Positions 44,271-55,900 of a stretch of DNA of 64,000 bases are shown in pieces. The notes under the pieces were generated by a model. It saw nothing but the letters and a program-made list of their open reading frames with translations, ran no database searches and had not been told where the DNA came from. A program made the translations under genes and the position numbers. The DNA is from Blepharisma stoltei (lineage: Eukaryota > Ciliophora > Heterotrichea > Heterotrichida > Blepharismidae), in NCBI GenBank assembly GCA_914767885.1, contig CAJZBQ010000061.1:186001-250000 (forward strand), written 5' to 3'. Position 1 is the first letter of the stretch, and each line of letters begins with the position of its first letter.

Positions 44271-44658
44271 CTCCCCCCCCCCTCCGTGAGCGAACAAAAC
44301 CATTAGAAAAATCGCCATTTTTTGACCAAAAACCCACCCTCCGTGAGTGAACAAAAATTTTTTTAATAGAAAAAATTTTAATGGAAAAAAATTTTGATAT
44401 ATAAGTGATAATTAGTATAATGAAATCTAGAGCTAATTCTGTTTAATTTTAAACAAATTGCGTTTTAAAACATAAATTTTGCAAATTAAATTAATATTTG
44501 CTTCCCAATTTTTGCAAATTAGGATTTTTTTAAATTTCGAAAAAATATTTTTTTATAAAATTTATATATAAATTGTTTTTAAAAAAAAAAAATTAACCCC
44601 CCTCCGTGAGTGAACAAAAATTTTTTTGTTCGCTCACGGAGGGGGGGGGGGGGAGTTA
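44271..44658. mobile_element. MITE-1 copy, TTA duplication, inside a simple repeat
   Basis: Full copy very similar to 43176-43567, TTA at both borders. It splits a trinucleotide-rich repeat of GTTGTTGGAATTG type (44215-44265 and 44660-44765). Confidence 0.9.
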
Positions 44659-45447
44659 GAGTTGTTGGAATGTTTGAGTTATTGGAGTTGTTGGAATTGT
44701 AGGAGTAGCTGTAGCTGCTGCAGTTGCTGAAGTTATTGGAATTGCTGGAGTTGTTGGAGTGGTTGGAGAAAGCAGAGAGAAAAAAAGGGAGAAATGCTGC
44801 TAAGCAGCGTTAAAATAATTTTAAGATATACCTTAAAAGTATTTTTCAAATTTCAAAATATTCAATAGAAAATTCCCTTTAGAAGCCCTTCAGTTCACAA
44901 TTTGTTGGACCAAATTGTAATTTTAACAGGCAATTAGCCCATTGATAGGGCTATCTATTTGAATTGCGTATAATTCAAGCAACTGTAAGAAAAATTTAAA
45001 GATTTAATTTAAGTTTAGAGTATATAATTAGCTTTGATAACCATTATTGAAAGAAAATTTTAATTCTGAAACTTGAATAATTTTTTCTATAAATAGGATT
45101 TTTGAAATGCTTCTCAAGTGGCTAGCAACATTTACTTTGAATATTTTATTCCAATTGCTTCAAATTAAATTATTAAAATAAATAAATAATTATTTTTAAT
45201 TTAACATGTTTAAAATGAGACCCTATTTTTATTTTGACCATTTTTAGTTCAATGAGTATTGACAAATCTGAAATAAAAACCTGCAATTAAAATATAAATG
45301 TTATTAGATCTCTCCAGCAGATTATTTTTTGCTTTTAAGCTCAAACATCTAAAACCTAAGCTTTATCAGTTTTCAACGGAAAATAATTATCATTATAGCT
45401 AAATTATAATTTTTTAAACATTTAAAGCTTCACATTTTGCTTAATTA
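44659..45447. other. Simple repeat, then the 3' flank of gene 3
   Basis: A GTTGTTGGA-type repeat to about 44765, then AT-rich sequence paralogous to 3700-4148. No gene seen. Confidence 0.55.
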
Positions 45448-48400
45448 TTATATTTGAATTTTTCTAATACGATTACATTGCAAATTATTGTTTTCTTTGA
45501 CAATTCCTGACTTCACAAGTTTTTCTTTTCTAGCATGGTATAATGTTTTAGAAAAAATAATTATTGAAGAAATTGTTTGAATTGCTATAATAACTAGGAC
45601 AATTATGATAATAAAATCCTCAATCCCTTCTATAACTTCTTGCTCAAAATTAAATAAATAAGCAGTTGTAGCGCTCATAATTAAGAAAATCAATATTTCA
45701 GTCACTAAGTTGGTTATTTGCAAAATTTGATCTTCAAAGGGCCAGCACAAAGCTAAGTACATCATAGTTAAAAAGGAAAGAACAATATTCACAGTCACTT
45801 CGGTTTGTGGATAATCTCTTAAATAAATCAAATTTATTATATAAACGAGCCTTCTAGCAAAAAATAGGAAATAGTATTGGGTTGTTATCAGTCCTTTATC
45901 TGTTCGAAACTCATAAAAAAAAGTGCTAAACGAGGCAAAAAATGTTTTATCACGGGTTTCAATGCGGGCTTTATTTTTATAAGAAAACCAAAAATATGCA
46001 CCTGGAGTAGCTATACTAATTGACCAAGAATAGCCCACTAAGGAGCCATTCTTGGTCTGCCAGAAAAAATTTTGACAAAAGATCCTAATCTGCCATTACC
46101 ACTGAGTTTTTGGTGTTTCCAAATTTTTTGGGCAAGCCAAATGCAATAAAAAAATTGTTCTTTTGCGATGATGCATTTGGCTTGTCAAAAAAATTTGGAA
46201 ACACCAAACGATCCTAATCTGCCATTACCACTGAGTTTTGGTGTTGCAAATTTTTTTGACAAGCCAAATGCATCATCGCAAAAGAACAATTTTTTTTTAT
46301 TGCATTTGGCTTGCCCAAAAAATTTGGAAATACCAAAACTCAGTGGTAATGGCAGATTAGGATCTTTTGTCAAAATTTTTTCTGGCAGACCAAGAATGGC
46401 TCCTTAGTGGGCTATTCTTGGTCAATTAGTATATTAGTAATATGCAAAGAGATAAACACAAAGCAAAATTTGCAATTTGTGTAATATTGGTAAATTCAAA
46501 AATTGTAAGTCCAACACATGCAGCTGCTCCTAACTCAAGATAGCATTGAATCCAAAACCTAAAATAAAAGGCATATTGATAATCTCCCAATCTTTTTGTA
46601 AATTTATTACCTATCCATCTATTAGAGCATCGTGAAAAATATAAAATTAAAGGTAGAGCTGCAATTGAGCCTAATAGCAATGTAAAATCATTTCCTTGAT
46701 TTATTAGGATTAGATTAGTGTCAAATCCAAATTCTTCAGCTTGAGAGTATGGAGTATTTCCTTTGTTTTTATCTATAAAATATTGGAAAACGTTAGGGAA
46801 TAAATTAAAAGAATTCAAATTATTCAAAAATGACCTCATTTTGCTTGAAAAAGGGATTCCTGATAAAGTCATGTAGCTCAGAATTTGCAAAGTATTCATC
46901 AGGCATCATAAAGAGCTTGGACTTGAATTTATAATTGACATAGAAGCAACTACAGATACAGTTGTTTGAGATGCTGTTTGGGATTGAGATGAGACTGACT
47001 CAGTAACTGGCGAATTTGATTCTGGATCATATGAGTTTAAGCTTGCAGAAATCTCTGATGAATTTAAGATACCATTTGATATCGATTTTACTTTTGATAG
47101 ATCTAAGAATTGTATAATAGCTAAAGTACCTTGGGAAATTTTCTCAGTAATTGCTAAAGAAATATAGTAGCATGTGTCGTTCATTTTTTCTAATTTAGAT
47201 GAAATTTCTTCTTGATTTCTAATTATTATAACAAAATCTGAAATAGTTAGATTTTTTGCTAGACTTTCGGAAAAAGTCAGATATAAAGAGTTATCAGCCA
47301 AAACTGTAAGCTTTGCTGAAAAAGAGACTAAAATACAACTTTCTGTTCCATTATATCCTAAGTTGCAAGAGCATAGGTCGTTTTGAAGACTAGCATTACT
47401 TGTACAAGCTGTGCATTTTGTAAGAGACTCACAAGATGAGCATAAATTTGGACATTTATGAAAGTGCCCATCTTCTCCTTTGAATCCGCCAGACTCAATT
47501 GGAATGCATGTATTACTTTGGGTATCATCAAGTACATAGTTATCATCACAGGCACACGAATCAGGGTTAATAGCATGCTCTTTACAAACTTCACAGCTTG
47601 AATAATCACTACAGGATTCACATAATAAATTATTGCAAAGCGAACAAGTATCTCGTCAGTCTCTGCAACTTTTTTTACATTTAATATTGCAACTATAGCA
47701 TTTGTTATAGGCTGGGCCGCTTCAATATTCTTTTATTTTGCAGTTAGGTATGCATACTTGGCTGCTAGGACAAACACTACAGCTTTCAGTACAAGATGTA
47801 GTTGATAGGCTTGATATAGGTTTTACTGCATTAAAAATCTGAATAGTATAAATAAAGCCTTGATAATAATTATAAACTTCTGAAGAGCTAATTTGAGCTC
47901 CTATAGTCATTGTGGTGTGAGGACCTATATCATTAAAAGTTCCATATCCTGTCGTCACAGAAGAATCAAATAACCCATTTACATAGCTTGAAATTATATT
48001 AGAGCCACTGTTCATTTTCAAAGTAAATACAATATGGCTCCATTCATAATTATTAAGCGATGCTTGAGAAATATAAAAAAATGCAGATGAGCTTATTAGA
48101 AGCGAAATTGTCGGCTTGCCTGCTATTAGAGAAATATAGTAAAGCGTTGAGTAATTGTCAGAAACATCGTGCTTTGAAATTATAGCTGAATAAGATGTTT
48201 CAGTGTTAAGCCATATAGAAATCGTGAAGGTCGGGGGTATAACAAGTTTTGGCGATGTATAGGTTGAGTACTCTGGCATCCTTAAAATTGAAGATTCTCC
48301 ATTAAAATAGAAGCCTCTTACTTTCTCTCCGTGAGAGAACAAAACATTGGAAAAATCCGTATTTTTTGGAGCAAAGCATTATTAAAAAATATTTTTAAGC

Positions 48401-51400
48401 AAAAAATGTTTATAAATATTATTTGAATATATAAGCAATAATTATTATTATAAAAATCTCTTATTGATCCTGTTGACTTTTAACTGCTTCATTCTAATTA
48501 CAAGCTAATTTTTTTATTTTCCAATTTTTGATAATTTTTTTTTTTTAATAATTAAAGCCCTCAGCCGAGGATATTATTTTTATCGCGAAGGGGAGAGTTA
48601 GGTAAGCAGGAATAGGATCATCGGCTTCATAGTCTGGATAAAATTGTTTTGCTGATCCAGTTATAACTGGAATTGAGCTTGCATCATCATACACTATACC
48701 ATTCAGAGTATTCTTTTATTAAAGGACTCTAATCTTTAAAAGTATTGACTTAGTTAACTAATGACAAGACATAATTTAAAGAAAAATCAAATTAATTTAA
48801 TTTTTATTTTATAAATTTTATTCTAAGGCCAAACCAGAAAGATTTAAAAATATTATATCACTTGAAATAATGTTAAATTGTATCAATAGTATTAAGACTT
48901 CAAGTATTTAAAGACAGTATATTCAAATTTAAATCAAATATTTTTTCTTGAGAAAATACACACACACCTGTAGATGAAGAAATATATCCTGATGGACAGC
49001 TTGAAGAGCAAATTCCTAAAACCATATAAGAAACAAAATGGTGTCGTTGACGGAAATTAGACTCTGAGGCGAAATATCTCCTAGATGATGGCTCTAAACT
49101 AGGAGGGCTAATCCCTTGGACTAATGGCTCATGTAAAAAAATACAAAAGGGGCAACCTTCCATTTCCCTCATTTGAATCTAAGGTATCCTGAGACTGGCT
49201 ATTTGAAGGCAAGTGGCTATTTCTTATAACTCTATAGCTCTTTTACTTTATTTTTAACTAACCATATAATATCCATTATAGCATGTCAAGCAATCATACC
49301 AATTAGCAGATGTACATGATTTGCATGATATATCGCAAAGCTCACAGCTTTCATTAGTATCATTCCAATAATATCCAGAATTGCATTGGCAATTTGTGTC
49401 TATAATACTAGCATTAGAAACGCATTGAGTGCATTTTCCTGATCCAAAATCAGTGCATATTAAGCATAATAAATCGTCACAGACATTGCAATTTCCGGCT
49501 CTTACACAGCCTTTGGTGCATGAATTGCAGGATAAATAAGAAGATCCGCTTCAAAAATGAGACAAGTCACAAGACCATAAACAAGCGTGCCCTTGGAAAA
49601 GTTGAAAATCACCCATAAATGTTTTTCTTTCAATGAATTTTCCAATAAAACCATTGGAAAAATCATATTGCCCAAAATACATCCTCGTGAGCGAACAAAA
49701 AATTTTAATATATAATTGATTATTTCTATAATGAAATTTCAAGCTAATTCTATTTTATATTAAACAAGTTGCATTTTAAACATAAATTTTACAAATTAAA
49801 TAAATATTTGCTTTCAATTGGGATTTATTTTAAATTTGGAAGAAAAAAAACTATAAAGTATTAGGTCTAAATTTCCTATTTTCTTTTGGATTTGGATATT
49901 TTGCTCATCTATCTGAAATTATAGCCATCTATGTAGTTTTTATTCTGATGTTAAAGAATATTATTTTAACATAACAGTATTATAATGGGTAGTTTTGTGA
50001 AAACCATGCCCTGATCCACATACAGCATTAATATAGTTTGAAAAAGAGCTGATTGGTGCGTTTCAGAGCTGAAAAGAGTTAATAAACCCTTTAAACCCAG
50101 ACGAGCTGCTTTTGCCAATCATTAAGTTTGTGGAAGCAAGGTCTCTATAAATATAATTTGAAACTGGTAGGGTTGAAGCTACAACATTGTTGATATAGTC
50201 TAATTTTTATTAAATAACTTGCAAATTAATATTTAAAACATATAAAAAGTACTAAAAATTAGACTTTTTCAGGGTTTTTTATATTAATTTTTAATCTAAT
50301 AGGTATAAATTTGTGATAGTTGTACTACCAGATGAATATGCAAAAGTCACTGACAAATAATTCCAATCAATCAGTGTTGTACCTAAAGACAAAGTTTTAG
50401 AGGCTAATGTTTGAGTAGGATCTTCCATAATAGCTGTAACTCCTGATGATGACAAAATAAGCTGAGTTTGTTTTTCTAATATATCGCCACTCGCTGTTAC
50501 ATATAGCCATAATCCAATAGAAAAACTATGATAAAGGAGTACCGATGTAGATGATAAAAGATAAGCACTCCCATCAAAATATAAGCCTCTCATATAGGCA
50601 GGAATAGGGTCAACTGATTCTGGAGTGTTAAAAAACTGAAAAGATGATGAACTGGCTCCTGCTGTCAAAACTCCATACGAGCCTTGAAAATCTACATTGA
50701 AAGACTCATCTATCACAGGGGTCGTTGCAGGCAAACAAGACCCTCCAAACCCATAAGGACAGCCATTTAGACAGACATTTCCAACTAATTGATAGCTCCC
50801 TGAACAAGCTGAGCACTCAAAATAAGATGTTTTTAGGCAATTCGGGCAAAGCACGTCACATCTTTCACATGATTGAGTTAAAGACACCCAAAATGCATAT
50901 GAATCGCAAGTACAACCTCCATTTCCATCACTAACAGCATTCGTAATGCAAGTCAAGCATGACCCTGTCCCTATGAATGCTGTGCATGCAGCGCATTCTT
51001 TAGTAAAACATAAACTGCAGGTATCAGAACTTACACATCCCTTATTACAGTTTGTCTTACAGTCTTTACAAGATGAGCCATCAATGTACTTATCTAATGG
51101 ACAATCACTTGGACAACTTAAATCAGCTGAACATTTTGTGCAGGGTGATGTGCATCCTGATGTTCGCCATTCATCTAAGTAATAATTATTTAAGCAATAA
51201 ATTTTCATTTTCCAAATAAAGCCTGTAAATCCAATGATATCATTTCCTATATATGCATTCCCTGAAATACTGTCTTCTGCATATAATGCAGTTGCTGTTG
51301 TGAAAGATTGTAAGAATGATCCATCAATATAAGAGCTTATTGTTGTAGTTCCGTCAGCATTAATGTAGCCATCAAATGAAATAAAGAATCATCCATTCAG

Positions 51401-52504
51401 AACATTAGAACTTCCTGTTACTGAAATTGTAGTTCATGAATCTGAAATAAGTAGGGAAAGCCTAGGATATCCTGAGTACAAAATTTCGACAAACCATTGG
51501 TATGTTGTTATAGTTTTGACTAGAACTATTCCTGCTGATTGAGCCTTTAGCCAAATAGCAATTGAAAATGTTGGAGAAAGCATAAGAGGTGATGCTAAAT
51601 AACTATTAGATTTAAAGTAGTAGCCTCTCGATTTAACTGGTCAAGGATCATTTGTATCATAAGTTGGATAAGTATTAGTTATCGAATTTCCTGCCAAAAC
51701 CCCTCCCCCTTGGTTAAGAATAATCTTATTATCTAAAATCATGGCAAGAGTAACAAGATAATTGTAATCACAGGTATTTGTACCTGCATTTTGCAAATAT
51801 CCTGTAGGACAATATGACAAGCATAACATGTTTTGGTATGAGAAAGAACCAGAGCCACAGGCAATGCAATAAACTTGTGCTATGAGGCCAGTTATAGTAA
51901 TTAGCTGAAAATTGAGCTTGGCATCTCTATTTGCTAAATCCAGAATTTTACGAGCAAATAGAATCAAAAATGCATAAAGCACAATTAAATAATAAGGTGC
52001 ATTATAAAATTCTGAAAAAATGTTTGACCTCGATACATAAGAATTCGAAGCTTTTTTTCAAGTAAGCGGATTTATTGATAAATCTAACCTAAAATAATGA
52101 TTTTGTGTAAAATTTTGGTTTTCTATGATGCTTGGAGCTGCATCAAAATAGAATTCCTGATAGGGAGATATTATCAGGGATTGCTTAGCGCGAAATGAAG
52201 CCGCGATTGGAATAAACAAATTTTGAGGATAATTATTTGAGTATGAGAAATTTGTAGCTGCCAAATCTTGAACACTTGAAAAATTCATTTCAAGCGAATT
52301 TGCCTTATCTTCGCTTAGTATTGTGTAGATGCTGAAGCTAATATTCTGGCTTATTCAACTAAATAGGGAAGGATTTGCTTTTAAGCAGTCAATTTTATGT
52401 TTAAGATAAAAGTGAACAGGCTTTATTCCTCAATTATAGTTGCCATGTGGACCAAATGACCAGATGAGCACAGCTTTGGAGATAATAATCAGAATAAAAT
52501 TCAT
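45448..52504 (-). CDS. Gene 3: paralogue of gene 2 with six insertions and one frame problem
   Basis: ATG at 52504, TAA at 45448-45450. Same domain order as gene 2: hydrophobic N-terminus, three LamG-like/Cys-rich modules, beta domain, about seven helices. Five insertions are at the same sites as in gene 2 (110, 419, 240, 211, 280 bp) and one is private (420 bp). Precise removal leaves one extra base next to the 110-bp insertion: TATAAATTTGTG here versus TATAGATTGTG in gene 2. Using the neighbouring TA pair there (108 bp removed) would restore the frame (1792 aa, ITNLYINN). Otherwise the gene is frameshifted, or the base is an assembly error. Confidence 0.78.
46014..46433. mobile_element. 420-bp TA-flanked near-perfect hairpin, private to gene 3
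   Basis: Each arm of about 200 bp begins TACTAATTGACCAAGAATAG and is the reverse complement of the other, folding at about 46215. TA duplication; gene 2 has the empty site (GTAGCTATTAGTAATATG). Tc1/mariner-type by duplication and inverted ends; no transposase. The length is a multiple of three. Confidence 0.88.
48321..48600. mobile_element. MITE-type insertion in gene 3, TTA duplication, 280 bp
   Basis: Same site and outer sequence as 6602-7261 but without the nested MITE-1. Confidence 0.83.
48714..48924. mobile_element. Insertion in gene 3, TATTC duplication, 211 bp
   Basis: Same site as 7375-7600; TATTC is intact on both sides here. Confidence 0.8.
49030..49269. mobile_element. Retroposon-like insertion in gene 3, ACCATATAA duplication
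   Basis: Counterpart of 7706-7957; the duplication is shortened to 9 matching bases by change. Confidence 0.73.
49594..50012. mobile_element. Insertion in gene 3 flanked by TGCCCT, decayed MITE core
   Basis: Counterpart of 8282-8745, 45 bp shorter, same value mod 3. Confidence 0.75.
50199..50308. mobile_element. Short insertion in gene 3, TATA duplication, about 110 bp
   Basis: Counterpart of 8932-9041. Two overlapping TA pairs at each edge allow removal of 108, 110 or 112 bp; only 108 keeps the frame in this gene. Confidence 0.72.
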
Positions 52505-52973
52505 TACGTCATTATGGCATAATGGTGAAACAAATAAATAATTAGACATTAAGAACTAAAAAATTTTATTGAGGAAATATTTGATTATATATTGATCTAA
52601 GTCATTATATAAGATCTATAGCTATTTCCAATTAAATATAATAAAAATTTGTATAGCGAAAATAAGTTTATTTAAATTTGATCAATTTTTATTTTAACTG
52701 AAATTCTTTTAGTTGCTTTGTTTGGTATCTTCACTATAGGTATTCTTAACCAAAAATCGATAAATAATTACAATTGAGATTATCTAAATATTTTAGCACA
52801 ATTTACTCTAAGCTATTATATTAATGCTAAAGCTATTTTACGATTTTTCTAATTCTTTGTAAGTATTAAGTTTAATTAATTTTATTAGAATTAAATATCA
52901 TATATAACATAAAGGTTTCTAAATTAAATTATAAAATATTTTTTTGATCTGCATTATTAACTTTTTGCTCAAT
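52505..52973. other. Intergenic between gene 3 start and gene D stop
   Basis: AT-rich, paralogous to 11346-11757. No feature seen. Confidence 0.55.
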
Positions 52974-55900
52974 TTAGCTATCTGCCGGAAGTATTTTTGC
53001 TTTATCAATATTTCCAGTGTTGAACCTAACTCTAAAAAACTCATATACAGTCCTAACAAAAATAGTTATTGAAGCAAGCAACTGAGCCCCTATTATTATG
53101 ACAATAATAATCACAATACAATTTTCAATTTTAGACATCACATTTGGCTCAAGATTAAATAAATAAGCAGCTGTACTGCCCATTATTATACATATTAATA
53201 TTTCAGACACTAAGTTGCTTAATTGCAATATTTGGTCTTTAAAAGGAGAATAAAGTAATAGGTGCATGATAGTCATTAAGGAAAGCACAATATTAATGGT
53301 CACTTCTGTTTCTGGGTAGTTTCTTAAATAGATTAAGTTTACTATATAAATAACCCTCCTTACAAAAAATACAAAGTAATATTGGGTTGTGAGAAATCGG
53401 TCAGTTCTAAACTCATAAAATAATGAGCCAAAAGAGGCAAAAAATGTTTTTTGATGTAATAAGATTCGATTTTTATTTTTATAGGAAAATGCAAAAAATA
53501 ATCCTGGAGTAATAATGAGTAATATGCCGACTGATGCACAGATAATAAAATTGATTATTTGTGTTGCGTTAGTAAACTTTAATTCGATAATTCCTATACA
53601 AACTGCAGCTCCTAATTCAAGATAGCATTGAATCCAAAATCTCAAATAAAATGCAAATTGATATGATTTTAAAGTTTTTCTGACTCCTTTAAGGAAACAT
53701 CAAATTTTTTCCTCTAAAATATTTAATCCTTTAAATATGATAAAATTTAATTAAATTTGAAGCATATTTTATAGATTTAATTACTTTTATATAATTTTTG
53801 ATATGATTATTTAATTCAAAGTACCTGACAACTAAAATAAATAAAATAATTAAAAAAAATAAGTAATGAGTAAGCTTATTACCAAGCCATCTCTGAGAAC
53901 ATCTCGAAAAATAAAAAACTAATGGTAGAGCTACAATAGAAGTCAATATCAATGTAAAATCATTGCCTTGATTTATCAAAATTAGATCAGTCTCAAATCC
54001 AAAATCCTGAGCTTGAGAATATGGTGTATTTCCTTCTTGTTCATCTATTAAATAAGAAAACATATTTGGAAATAAGTTAAAACTGTTCAGATTATTCAAA
54101 AACGCTCTTAGTTGGCTAGAAAAAGGAATTCCAGATAAAGTCAAATAGCTAAGAATTTGCAATGTATTCATAATGCTTCATAAAGAGCTTGGATTTGGGC
54201 TTATAAATGATGATGCAAGAGCTGCAGCAACTGTAGTTTGCGTTATTGCCGTTGCTTGTGATGTAGTTGCTGCAATATCTGAGGAATACGGATCAGGATC
54301 ATAAGAATTCAAAACCACAGAATAATCTGATGATTTTAAGATGCCATTAGACACTGATTTTACTTCTTTTAGATCTAAAAACGTCAATTTAGCTAATGTG
54401 CCTTTAGAAATTTTCTCTTTTATGTTCAGAGAAATATAATAAAAGGTACTATTTACTTGCTCAATTTTACATGCAATTTCTCCTTGCTTTTCAATTACTA
54501 CTATAAAATCATAGACTCTAAGATCTTTGGCTAGGCTTTCTGAAAAGGCAAGGGAGAGGGAATTATCAGAGAGAACTGCAAGTTTGGCTGAAAAAGGAAC
54601 CAATATACACGCTTTGATACCATTGTAGCCTAGATTGCAATAGCAGATATCTGTTTTGAGGCTAGCATTTTCTACACAAGCTGTGCATTTTGTAACAGAT
54701 TCACAAAGAGCGCAGAGGTTTGGACAGGGATAAAAGACTCCATCAGGACCTCTAAACCCGCCTTGTGCTATAGTAATACAAGTGGTGTTATTTGGAGTTC
54801 CTAGCACATGATTATCATCGCAGATGCACTATACATTAATATGGCTGAAGCGAACACCCAACCTCTTGACGCAATTTGCTCAAAATCTGCAGGGGATGCA
54901 TAGGTGATGGAACCAAGTCGAGACACAGGTTCGGCATACCGGCAGAGGTTTTCCTCGTGCCACAGGGTATGATACCTGGGACATTGGGCTTTTCTTCCTA
55001 ACATTGAGTTAGAAAGAGCACAGTCGGCCATTGTCCCTACTCCAATTAGGGACTCTGAAAACAGCAAGTGCATAGCCTGAAACTGGGAGCTACGCCCCAG
55101 ACTCCAGCCGAAAGCGAACGAACGCCCCGGGAGCAAGCCAGGTAGACGAGCCTAAGCAAGGCAGACGGTGATAGTCGGGGCCCTGTATTGTGATGACGAA
55201 TTTGTAGAGGTGAAAATCCTCGGCCGTCTTTAAACTATGCCACTAATCTAATCTAATCTAATCATCGCAGATGCATGAGTCAGGGTTTATAGCATTTTCT
55301 TTGCAAGTCACGCATTCTATTAATGAATATCCAATACAGTCTTCACATAATAAATTATTGCAGAGTGAGCAGGTGTCTCGTCAGTCCCTGCAAGACTTTT
55401 TGCATTTTATATTGCAATTATAACATTTATTATAAGCAGGCCCACTCCAATATTCATATATTTTACAGTTTGGGATGCAGATTTGGTTTGTTGGGCAAAC
55501 ATTGCAGTTTTCATTACACAATTTAGTAGACAGGCTTGATATTGGTTTTATTATGTTAAACATCTGAATACTATAAATAAAGCCTTGATAATAATTATAA
55601 AGTCCTTGTGAGCTAAGTTGGGCTCCTATAGTAATTGTAGTGTGAGAAACCGTATCAGTAAATGCTCCATAGCCTGTAGTCAAAGAGGAATCAGATCGCC
55701 CATTTATATAGCTTGACATTATATTATAGCCGTTATTTGGTTCTAGTGTAAATACAATATGGCTTCATTCATAATTATTAATCAAGGCTTGGCATATACA
55801 TAAAATGGTGATGACATCTGACCTGTCCTCTAGTGTGATGGTGCACATAAGGATCCCCCCTCATTTGTCCAATTTTCTAGTCGTTTTTTTATAAGATAAA

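Noticed and set aside
43176-44658. Repeated CCTCCGTGAG blocks as a CRISPR array
   Set aside because: The repeats are inverted ends of discrete elements, not regularly spaced direct repeats.
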